NCBI GenBank assembly: GCA_023334545.1
Contig: JAADVB010000153.1
Coordinates: 1-46,219 of the forward strand
Direction: 5' to 3'
Length of the DNA: 46,219 nucleotides
Source of the DNA: Salisapilia sapeloensis
Taxonomy: Eukaryota > Oomycota > Peronosporomycetes > Peronosporales > Salisapiliaceae
Part shown: positions 20,522 to 30,497 of the stretch, piece after piece
Layout: each line of letters opens with the position of its first letter
Position numbering within the stretch: position 1 is the stretch's first letter
Notes under the pieces: generated by a model
Seen by the model: the letters and a program-made list of their open reading frames with translations, nothing else
Database searches by the model: none
Told to the model about the DNA's origin: nothing
Program-made: the position numbers and the translations under genes

Positions 20522-20983
20522 CTATACCAGATCATCTTCATCATCCATGGAAAATGACAAGAGCTTCTTGTTGCTAACAGCAACCGCATCCTTTCGCTTG
20601 CGTTTCTTTCCTGGCTGTTGCTTTTTGTTCTTACTTCCTGCGCCAACACCAGCGACGGCTTGACTCGATTTCTTTTTCTTCTCTGCGTCTTCATTAGCAT
20701 CCTCATCCGCTCCAGCTGCAGTCGCCAAGCGCTCACCCTTTTCTTTTTCTTTCGCCAAGTACTCATCTACAGCCGCTTGCTGCACCTCATCCAGTCCTTC
20801 TTCGTCTTCCTCTTCTTCTTGCTTCGGGATCTTGGCATCAATGGCAGGTGGTTGCTCAAACTTTTGCAAAAACTTTGGTACGATGCGCGTGTACTCAGGA
20901 CCTCCATTTCGGCGAAATTTGCCGCTAGGTGCTTCACGTGTACCTCGAAACGTGCCATCCTGCTTCCATAAATCGTCGTCCAT
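20522..20983 (-). CDS. Small charged protein, DUF4604/KIAA1143-like
   Basis: A 153-residue, highly charged protein from an ATG at 20983. The N-terminal part has EYTRIVPKFLQKFEQPP, resembling the conserved 'P-x-FL-x-x-hydrophobic' block of DUF4604 (human KIAA1143). A poly-acidic run (EEEEDEE), Lys-rich stretches with a basic KKRKRKD cluster that could be a nuclear signal, and a C-terminal LLSFSMDDEDD block follow. This order fits the family. The function of the family is not well known; a nuclear location is likely from composition. Recognition rests on short motifs, so an unrelated charged nuclear protein is possible. Confidence 0.6.
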   Translation of the reverse strand: MDDDLWKQDGTFRGTREAPSGKFRRNGGPEYTRIVPKFLQKFEQPPAIDAKIPKQEEEEDEEGLDEVQQAAVDEYLAKEKEKGERLATAAGADEDANEDAEKKKKSSQAVAGVGAGSKNKKQQPGKKRKRKDAVAVSNKKLLSFSMDDEDDLV

Positions 20984-21505
20984 GGTTTGTTGTCAGTTTT
21001 GGTGTTAGGAATATCGAGTATGAGGGCCTGTGATATCGTATATGACAGGTCTTTTATGAATGGAGCATTTCTACGCTCGAATCTACCCGAGTACTATGTG
21101 GATCTCTATTTTCATGCTGGTGGTAGTAATGTGCAAGCGCCCCATCTCATGAACTCTCGGTTCAATCCATTCGTACGGTGCCTTAGATGCTGTATTCGAA
21201 ATTACTCTATTCCAATCTGAAGTTGGATGTCATAAGGGATGTGGCGTCGCGCATGACGACTTTTCACAGGAAACCCTAGGTGTCCTCGTCTCAACGCTTT
21301 TACAGACAGATTCTCCAACTTCCTACTACCGCTGACAGATTCATTTCGTTGACTGCGCGTTGTCTTACCACTCGTATCGAATCTTTATAACATCCGGTCA
21401 TTTAGTACATGAAAAGCTGCACGGCAATGAACAATGAGCCAGGTCACCTAGTAATTTCGACAGGTCAAAGTCTCGACACAAACCCCGCTTGAAAACTGCA
21501 GCAGT
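20984..21505. other. Divergent promoter region upstream of the phosphate transporter
   Basis: About 520 bases between the divergent small charged protein and the phosphate transporter. A 77-codon plus frame (20987-21220) has no features. No other gene is seen. Confidence 0.45.
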
Positions 21506-21519
21506 TCATTCTGCAATTT
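21506..21519 (+). promoter_or_regulatory. Oomycete Initiator element of the phosphate transporter
   Basis: TCATTCTGCAATTT matches the oomycete Initiator consensus TCATTYYNCAWTTT at all 14 positions. It lies 45 bases before the ATG at 21565, the normal spacing for oomycete genes. It marks the probable transcription start and is the clearest regulatory sign that the organism is an oomycete. Confidence 0.75.
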
Positions 21520-21564
21520 GCACGCACCGACTCACCTGCTCTTCCAAACAAACTCCATCTCACG

Positions 21565-23115
21565 ATGTCTCCAGCCGCCACTGTTGCCTGTGCCATGGGC
21601 GTCGCCGATTGTGCCATTGACCACACCGGAGCTTGCGCTAACTACAATGGCGAGTATACAAACCTGCTTGGCGTCGACTGGCTCATCGTACTTGCCTTCC
21701 TCATCATGGCTGTGTATGCATTCTACATTGGTGCAAACGACGTTGCCAACGCCTGGGGTACGAGCGTCGGATCCAAGGCGATTACCGTCCGATGGGCCTG
21801 CATCATCGCTGGCCTCATGAACTGGTTGGGTGCTGTCACCCTCGGATATGGTGTCTCGACTACCATTGAGAACGGCGTTTCGGACATTAACGATCCTGAA
21901 TGCTGGGCCTGTGGATATTGTGACTCATCGGTCAGTGTGTACGGCATTGCCATGTTCGCAGCTTTGATCGGTGGTGCCATCTTCATGATGCTCGCGACCT
22001 TCACGCGCATGCCAGTATCCACCACACACGCCATTGTCGGTGGTGTGGTTGGTGTAACGATTTGGGGCGCTGGTGGAAACTGCCTCAACTGGGCATGGAA
22101 CGGTGGTCTCGGTGGCATCATCGCCTCATGGGTCATCTCACCCGTACTCTCGGGTATCATTGGCGTCATCATCTACTACATTACCGAGTTCACGATCTTC
22201 CGTGCCAAAACCCCAGATCGTAACGCCATGGTTGCTGTTCCAATCCTATACGGACTCGTCGGCTTCATCCTTGTCTTCCTCATTATTCTCAAGTCCAAGC
22301 ACACGAAGCAATGGAACAAGGGTATCATGGTCGCTATTTCTGCGGCGGTCTTCGTCGTTGCTGCTGCTGCTGCTCAATTTTTCCTCGTTCCTTTCATTCG
22401 CAAGCGACTTCCTTCCAACGGTGGCCAGCTTGATGCCGAAGACCCGAACTCACACAAACTCGTCACCACACCTGCCGCCGATACGAAAGATGCTCTTACA
22501 GAAGAAAATGCCACGGAGAACCGTGTATCGATCGCTGAAAGTGTTATCAGCCAGACTGAAAAGGAGTTCCGCGAAGAAGAAGACTCCAAGTCAATAGAGG
22601 AGAAAGATGCTCTCTTCACCTTCCGCTATCTCATTGTTCTCGTGGCTGCTCTCGAGTCGTACGCACACGGAACCAACGACACTGCCAACGCCACCAGTGC
22701 TCTCAGCGCTGTCTACAATGTATACGACAACGGTCTCGATTCGTGCTCGCCCAAGTCGACCCAAGTGTGGATCATGGCCATTGCTGGCTTCATGGTTTTC
22801 GTTGGTATCAATGTCCAGGGCCATCGTGTGATGAAGACGATCGGTCGTAGCATTTCGATCGTAAACATGCACCGTGGTTTCTGCATGGAGCTCGCATCGA
22901 CCGTGACGGTTATTATCGCCTCGCTGCTTAAGCTTCCGGTGTCAACGACGCACTGCCAAGTGGGTGCCGTCATCTTCATCAGCATGGCTGCTCTTGGACC
23001 AAAGAAGGTTTCGTTCGGTATGGCTGGCAAAATTGCCATCGCTTGGGTTGTCACACTCCCATTCGCTGGTGTCGTCGCTGCTGCCTTCGGTGCGCTCTTC
23101 AAGCTTGCACTGTAA
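21565..23115 (+). CDS. PiT/Pho4 family inorganic phosphate transporter (SLC20-like)
   Basis: A 516-residue single-exon membrane protein. It carries both copies of the PiT signature: GANDVANAWGTSVGSKA (from G56) in the N-terminal half and GTNDTANATSAL (from G369) in the C-terminal half. It also has the paired PVSTTHAIVGGVVG and PVSTTHCQVGAV loops. About ten to twelve transmembrane helices are split by a charged cytosolic loop at about 285-350. The family moves phosphate into the cell with Na+ or H+. It is preceded by a perfect Initiator. The C-terminus ends just after the last helix, as in other PiT proteins. Confidence 0.96.
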   Translation: MSPAATVACAMGVADCAIDHTGACANYNGEYTNLLGVDWLIVLAFLIMAVYAFYIGANDVANAWGTSVGSKAITVRWACIIAGLMNWLGAVTLGYGVSTTIENGVSDINDPECWACGYCDSSVSVYGIAMFAALIGGAIFMMLATFTRMPVSTTHAIVGGVVGVTIWGAGGNCLNWAWNGGLGGIIASWVISPVLSGIIGVIIYYITEFTIFRAKTPDRNAMVAVPILYGLVGFILVFLIILKSKHTKQWNKGIMVAISAAVFVVAAAAAQFFLVPFIRKRLPSNGGQLDAEDPNSHKLVTTPAADTKDALTEENATENRVSIAESVISQTEKEFREEEDSKSIEEKDALFTFRYLIVLVAALESYAHGTNDTANATSALSAVYNVYDNGLDSCSPKSTQVWIMAIAGFMVFVGINVQGHRVMKTIGRSISIVNMHRGFCMELASTVTVIIASLLKLPVSTTHCQVGAVIFISMAALGPKKVSFGMAGKIAIAWVVTLPFAGVVAAAFGALFKLAL

Positions 23116-23354
23116 GCTACTCATTCGCCTTGGTTCCACGATCGATGGAACCAGTCACGTTCCTTCTAGTTTGATATCGAACTTAGAACAGGTTAGCTGT
23201 AGGATATCAGAATACATCTGAACCTGGATTGGCTGTTAAATTATGTAGTTGTCGTCAAGGTTGGATATAGCTTGAATTTCCACAGCTTAGGTTGTCGTGC
23301 GGATATCATGTAAAAGACAACACAACGTTGTCACCACAAAACACGAATTGGAGC
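23116..23354. other. 3' flank of the phosphate transporter
   Basis: AT-rich, stop-rich sequence between the phosphate transporter and the possible microprotein; nothing else seen. Confidence 0.4.
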
Positions 23355-23516
23355 ATGGCAGGCTTTGGTCAATGGATGATGAATAACCGATGGCGTTTGC
23401 TATTTGGTATGCAAGGACTAACGATGTGTGCTATCTATCTTGAGCGTACTCAACAGAGCAAGGACCATACGACTCAGGAAGTACCTTCTAAAGAGTCCTC
23501 GTCAGCGCAGAAATGA
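23355..23516 (+). CDS. Possible 53-residue single-helix membrane microprotein
   Basis: From the ATG at 23355 a 53-residue frame reads MAGFGQWMMNNRWRLLF, then a hydrophobic stretch (LLFGMQGLTMCAIYLE), then a polar Lys/Ser/Glu-rich tail. This is the shape of small single-pass mitochondrial or ER proteins. The frame stays open 21 codons upstream but that part looks non-coding. No family is recognised. It sits between convergent ends of the phosphate transporter and the channel gene. Without homologues or transcripts it is only a candidate. Confidence 0.4.
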   Translation: MAGFGQWMMNNRWRLLFGMQGLTMCAIYLERTQQSKDHTTQEVPSKESSSAQK

Positions 23517-23638
23517 ACCGAGACAAAATAAACATGGAGATAGATGTGCAGCGCTGTCTTTTATGCATTATCTCTAGTTTTGCAATCTACCATGGATATC
23601 TTACAAATGAATACACAATGTATTCATATGTACATGCT

Positions 23639-26600
23639 TTATTCCTTGGTGGTTTTACGAAGTTCTCCGCTACACTGGTCATCCTCTTTGGGAACGTCTA
23701 CTTTCGCTAATTCTTCATCCTCTGAGTACTTTTTTTCTTCAGCATGCTTATCTTTACTGTCTGAGCTAGCCGCCAACTCGGTTGTGCGACTATCTGTAAC
23801 TCCGTTCGGTATCATCTCCGTCGTCGGACCAGCGGATTTGATATCCTCTTCTATCGACTTGGCCTCACTGTGCCTACTAGAATAAATCGAGGCTCTTCGC
23901 AATCTCACTTGTGCAATTGTTGCGTCTACCACACCAAATAGCCTGCGACGAATTATGGCTCTTCGTATCACGGACTGAATTCGTATAGCAGCGATCACTG
24001 AATGTAGTGACCGCTGACTAGCTTTAGGCATACCATTCTTTCCCAGTAGATTCATTCGATTAACTGTGCGTGATGATCTTGAAAAAAAGCTGTCATTGCT
24101 TTTAGGCGGCAAAATAACTTCACCACGTTCGGTTGCAATTCCTCGCATCAAACGTTCAGACGCTGCCACTAAAAACGCATTAAAGCTGACTCCATTCGTA
24201 GATATCACCAGATTCAACTGGCGAATCCATCGATCCACATCTCTTCGAAGTGGGCGTGATAAGAACATCATGTCGTTAGCATTTGTTACTGTTGGGCCAA
24301 TGGGAAGTGGCAGTTCATAAGCAAATTTGACAAAGTCGTGATGAGATAGATATCCCGTCGCAAGGGGGTCAAATTGTTCCCACAACCTCGCAACAATAGA
24401 CAAATCTTCCTTTGTTATTGCTGACGCATTCTTCTCCGTCGTCTCTTCAAAGCCTTCTAAGATGACAGCAACGAACAGATTCAACAAGACATACGATGCA
24501 ATGAGCATGTACGACACAAAGTAAATGTACGTTATGGTGACCCCAGGCGTGCATCCAATGGTTAAATTCGGGTCACCACGCTCTTGTCGCACTACCACGA
24601 GTGTACTGTAATCATAGTCATCAACACATCCTTCTCCCCCCTGAGTCATGTCAAGCTCATCACTATCTGAATCGACCATGAGGTCGTACATGACATCATT
24701 CCATGCTTCTCCTGTCGAAAAGCGAAAGAGCGTGATCATAGCGTAGCTGAAATATTGGAAGTTGGCATGCTCGTTTAATGCCTCTCCGAGTCGTATGCCA
24801 GCAAAAAGCTGAACACCTGTCACTGCGTACACAAACATGAGGAGAAAAAGGAGTGTCGACACATTTATCAGAGCCGGCATGTTGTCCATTATAGTCATCA
24901 AAATGTTCTGCATACTTTGAGCTCCTTTCATAAGTCGTAGAGCAAGACCCATGCGAAAGCCACGCAAAGTGTTTGCGATTGGTGAAACCTCACCTGGCGT
25001 GGTAAGTGTGATAACTAGAGAGATCGTGCTACCACAGACGACAGCAAAGTCGAAACAATTCCACCGGTCTCGAAAGTACCTCTGAATGCCCAACCCAAGA
25101 AATTTGACTACTGCTTCAGCAAGAAATATGAACCAAAAGAACATATTTCCGTAGTGTTGAATTTCTGTCATCATGTTGGACTGCCGAAAATGAGTCATGG
25201 CAAGTAGAATAGTGTTACTTCCGACGCATGCAGCAACAAATGGCTCAAATCGACGGTGCTGTGTAAGTCGAAAGCATTTAAGTCTAAATAGACTCGTCGG
25301 TTCAGGCAACTTTGGTCGAAGTTTTGTATTCCGAATGACTTCCTGGATTTGAAGCCACTCTCGCTGGGTCTCACTTTCATCATCATCTAAAACGATGCTG
25401 TCACGCAAACGATTAAAGTTGTCAATTACAGCACCAACAACCAAGTTGAGCGTGAAGAAGTCACCGATAATGATGAATACTAGGGACAAGTGTCAAGCAG
25501 TCAATAACATGATCGATTGATCGAAGAGCAATTGACGTACCGATAAAGAAGAAGATGTATCCGCGATGCATATTCTCAACTGGATGATAACCAATTTCTG
25601 TTGCGTCAACACCTTGAAACATGACATCTACCCACCCTTCGGTAGTTGCTAACTCAAACATGGTCATCACTGACTGAAAGAGATTGTCGTAGTTCCGGTT
25701 GTACCGCAACCATCTACCACCGTATGCAAGGCAGTCTTCCTTTGAGAACAGTTTCTTAAAGTTAAGAGACGAAAAGCCATACATGTCTTCCAACTCATTC
25801 ATGCGTTCAGCGGAAAAGGAGCTCATATCACAATAGTACATGCGGCCTTTAAATAAATTAACGCCGATGATACCGAAGATAAAGAATATCAGTAGGCACA
25901 CGAGGCACACGTTCGCGATGCATGGGATACTTGATAGTAGCGCATTTACTACGCGTTTCATTCCTGGGACACGACTTATCATTCGCAATGGTCTCTATGA
26001 CATGTAGGTTGGTAACTTAATACACAGATGAGTACAGAGAAGGTATAATACCAGAGCACGCAGCGTACGGAAAGCTCGAAGAGTGCGTAGTGCTTTACTG
26101 GACGTAAATAGTGTCGAGACGGAGCTTATAAGAATAAGAAGATCCAATGCGTTCCACGGATCTCGTATATATGACCGCTTGCCATTTAACAGAAAGCCCA
26201 TATCGACTACCTTTACCACCATTTCAATGGAGAAAGCGCACGTAAACATGATGTCCATTGTCGCTAGAACTTGTGATATTGTGGTCTCAGGGTCGCTAAT
26301 AGGATTGTCGATGGCCAACTGTACGCTACTTGCTGCAATAAAGAAGAGCACAAGACCTTCAAAACATTGATGATTTGCAATAAGCCCACACCACTTTCGA
26401 AGCCGATTTGATCTGGAGAATAGAAATAGAGACCGGTCTTGATAATAGAAAGGTGTTCTGGATGTAGCAACTCGTACATCTGATGCTGAACGTAAAGTGG
26501 TTGATTCTTCGACAGCAAACGAACGGGTATGTAGTGATGTTGTTCCTTTATAAGACTGTAGAACCCCTGCACTCTTGCTAGCTGCTTCTCTGTTCAACTT

Positions 26601-29600
26601 TCTTGCGGAAGCTATATGCTCGTGTATAGGATTGGTATCGTTATAGTCATCTATTCTTCCCTCCGAGGTTACCGAATCTGGATACATTCCCACTCGCGCT
26701 GTCGATCGTCGCTTCCAGCGATTTCGCCGAGGAGGTGCAGCAGCGAGCTGTGCAGTCTTGATATCTTCTAATAATTGTAGTTGAGGAACAATTGCATTGC
26801 GCTTGTAGGACTTTTGATGCAAAAATGGAGCTGGTGGTTGTGGACATTGGCTCCGTTCGTTCAGCTTTTGACTAGACCCTCCGCTTTTTACAGTCGCTTG
26901 CTCAACAACTACGTCTTCTGCCGTACTAAAGTTGCCGAGAAGAATGGCTAGAAACAGGTTGAGCACGATGATATTACCGAATATCATTACACCAATAAAG
27001 TAGAACATTGCGCTCCATCCAACCGCACGAATGCCATCATACATGACAAAATTCCAGCTTTCTTCGGTAAGCAGTTGAAAGACTGTCGTGAAGGATGATA
27101 GAATGTCATCAAAGTTGGATCTCTTAACTGTGTAAGGTTGTTCCGGTGTCCATGGTGCGTGTGGAGGGGATGTGTAGTTGTACACATGTGGTTGCCACTC
27201 TACAAACTCTCCTGCCTCATTGAAGCGATATTTGGCAGCAAAGAATTGCATACCGATTAGTGCAAACACATACATGAGAAGGAGCAATAACAAGCCGAAG
27301 TTTGCCACATCCGCAAGGCTATTGATCATCTGGACAGTGAAAAATATTGAAATAAGTAGATAGGCAAGAAAATTCCAACATATCATCACATACCGTCTGA
27401 ACAAGTTCCCGTAAAGACGTCCAAGATCGAGCGAGCTTCATCACTCGAAAGAGCCGAAAGCTTCGTAGTGCCGATATGCCCGTGGTTGAACCACCTGGAT
27501 GAGCAGCGTCGATGACCATCTCCACGATGCTAATGCATACAATCACCCCATCAAAAAGATTATAGCCGTCCTGCCTATACTCCTGCCATCCGAGCCCGAT
27601 GAGCTTGATAATCATTTCAAAAATGAAGACGAAAGTCAAGCAAGAATTGACGCCTTCCCGAACTTGATCCTCACTTGGCTTTGAAGGGTATTCTTCCAGC
27701 GCCAGACATAGCGTATTGACCAAGATACAGAAGGTGATGAAATATGAAAAGCGATTACTCTAATGTAGTCATGAAAGCACCTTAGTCGTAATTTTTCAAG
27801 AAAATAGAAGAGAACGTCAAAATTACCACAGCGACGGATCGGCACAAATCTCGGAAGCGCTTGAATGCACTATTGTTGTTGACGACAACCATTGTGCTCT
27901 CCAAATTGCTTTTGATAGATAACCCGAACGCATTCTTCTTTTTGACTGACTTGTTTTCCTCGTCGGTTTTTGCCTCCACGCATGACTTGGATCCACCTCG
28001 ATCAAGCCTCGTTTGATTTTCTTCATCTACATGCCAGCCGCTACCTGCCGCATCGCTGACTGCATTAAATCTCTCCCAAATCACAGCGAAGACGAACTGG
28101 AGAAGGAAAAAAGCACCAATAATCGTGAAAACAACAAAGTAGGAGGTCGCAAATATCCAGCTTTGCGCATCTTGATACTATCATTGTCGTACACTTATTA
28201 TTTAAAATCTAGCATAAAATAATTATAAGATACTTACATCGTACATTACTTCCGTCCAACCTTCAAGGGTTATGCACTGGAAGAGAGTGAGAACCGCATG
28301 ACCAATGTGATCGAAGTTGGTGAACGCGTACTCCCAAGTCTCAAACGGTGACAAGTTTTCCAAATCGACCGAGGTTCCTGCTGGAGGGTTGTACACAGAC
28401 CCACAGTATTGTCCACTAGGGCAAGTATATTCACCTCCACAAAGCTTTCCATCACCAGCTAAAGGCCATACTCCATTAACAGGAAATGGTGTCGATCTAC
28501 ATCGATAATGAAGAGCGCCATTCCAAAATAGAACACCTAGGATACCAAAGACAGTGAAGACGAAGCCCAAGATCACTATCACATTAAACAACGCTGGGAT
28601 GGCGGATAAAAGCGCATGCATAAGCATTCTCATGCCTTTTAAGTTGCTCAACGTTCGCAGTGGTCGAAGTATACGAGCTGAGCGCAATATCGAGATTTTA
28701 GGCACGCCTGGTAAGTCACTGATCGCTCCAAAGAGGACGACAACAAAGTCGAGTTGGTTCCAGTGGCTTCGTAGGTATGAACCTCTGCCAAAGACAAGTC
28801 CCATTCCGATAACCTTCAAGATGCATTCAATTGCGAAGATGTACGTGAAGACAAAGTCAAAACCGTCGGCTAATTGGTTGTACATATCCGGATCAATGTT
28901 CCCATTTTCATCTGGAATAATACCTGGGTCAAGGTAATTTCGAAGTGCTAATGAGATAGAGTTGACGATAATGCAGAATAAAATGAACCTGTCGAACCAC
29001 TTCCAATCAATCAACCAAACGACTGCTAGTCGCAACGGGTTCTCGCAATCCAGTACAAATAATGAAAACTCCGCGTATCTTCGCTTGTGCCCATGCACGA
29101 TAAAGTTGTACTCCAACAAGCCCAATTCACGAATTCCATCGTTAAATTCGGCATATGAGATCTTACCACTGTGGTTATCGTCGAACTTGTAGAACATGTA
29201 CTGAAGTACACTTCCTAGTGTGGTTCGCCTACATTATTCAACCATGTGCATTAGTATTTTCGCGATTTATTCAGTTATATCATTTTAACGTACCGCCTGA
29301 GCTCCTTCTTTATGAGATAAATGAACTTCATCTCAAGGGTAGTAATAGTATTTTCGTCCTTCGAAGCTCTCCATGACTTGGCGCGCATCGTATCGCGAAT
29401 TGACCTTGCTCGAAGCTGTGCTCCTTCCTGATTAGCACGCTCCATTAAACTGGAGGCATATCTGCAGAATTCGTGAAAGTCGATAACGCCGTCGCCGTCC
29501 GTATCAAATACATTCCAAAGGCTTTTAACCGGTGCTTCCTCGGGGTCGTGTACTTCAATTCCTACCGTTTTCAGGATGGCTGCTAGACTTTTGCGTACCT

Positions 29601-30186
29601 TTATTGATATTCGTCGATTAGAACTTTTAGATGGTATTTTCACATCGTCCGCTTCATTTAAACTTTCCGAACTGCTGCTAGATATCGAGTGATTTGTCGA
29701 TGATGCCGATTTGTTCGATCCCAAATGACTCTGGCGATGCTCTGGAATGACCATACTTGAAATTGGTTGCCGTACGTCGTGCTCACCGATCATTTCCGCT
29801 TGGACAAGTGGTGGATGGCTGATTTCTTTATTTAAGCCATTATTGTCAGCAACTTCGATTGCTTCGCGCTGCTGGTGGTCTGATTTTGTTTCTAAACGAC
29901 CACCATCAATGCTATTCTTTGCATCACCAATCAAATCGTTTCGATCCAATGCACTCTTAGTTCCTTCCTCATCTCCATAAACTGCTCTTTTATCCTTTTC
30001 GTATACTTTTAAATCTATAAAGAGGCAAATGGATAAGAACTTGTCTTTGTATCGCTAGAGTATCCCAATCATATGAGGATTACATGTAGTACCATCCATA
30101 GTGTTAGCATCTCGTTCTGGATGGAGAGGTGGTAAACGATTTTGCCGTGTAGAAGAAGGACTCACCAATTTCCTTGGGTTGTCCAT
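23639..30186 (-). CDS. Four-domain voltage-gated calcium-channel-like protein with N-terminal EF-hands
   Basis: Rebuilt as complement(join(23639..25479,25541..25994,26052..27329,27394..27759,27827..28177,28238..29228,29294..30014,30093..30186)), 2031 residues. All seven GT-AG introns (57-78 nt) keep frame. Two canonical EF-hand loops precede the channel: DTDGDGVIDFHE (202-213) and DDNHSGKISYAE (288-299). Four 6-TM repeats follow, each with an S4 bearing Arg/Lys every third residue. The pore loops carry Glu in all four domains: TLEGW (E594), TEESW (E931), TTEGW (E1386) and TGEAW (E1676). This EEEE ring is the calcium-selective pattern of CaV channels. After domain IV come an EF-like segment (FDPLATGYLSHHDF, near 1789) and an IQ motif (IQSVIRRAIIRRR, 1919 on), a likely calmodulin site. 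A plasma-membrane or ciliary Ca2+ channel is likely. The first exon (31 codons) is the least certain part. Confidence 0.9.
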
Positions 30187-30497
30187 CTATCATGCTATTC
30201 GGAGTTACAATGTCGTTTCGTTTCTTTCAGTTGCTTGCAAGCTCAAGCGTACTGCCTCTCTTTAAAAGTGTCTTACTTCAGTACAAAAGCGGAAGGAGCA
30301 ATGTATGGGCACTAGCTGCTTAGCTTTCTTGGAAGATGAGCTTCTTTGGAGAAACTGCCCTGAATATTAAAAGGCGGAACCGTAACGTTTACAACTGATC
30401 GTAGTCTTGGGAACTATAAATACCTCGGACACAAATGAGCGTTGATACACTAATTAGCCTTCGAACATCTAGTGCGGCAACCATCTATCGCTAAACA
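30187..30497. promoter_or_regulatory. Shared divergent promoter region (channel / repeat protein)
   Basis: 311 bases separate the two start codons, so both genes must be driven from here. It is AT-rich. No strong Initiator match was found on either strand. Co-regulation is possible but not shown. Confidence 0.4.

Noticed and set aside
22364-22380. Short GCT-repeat run in the phosphate transporter
   Set aside because: It is simply a run of alanine codons in a membrane helix, not a notable repeat.
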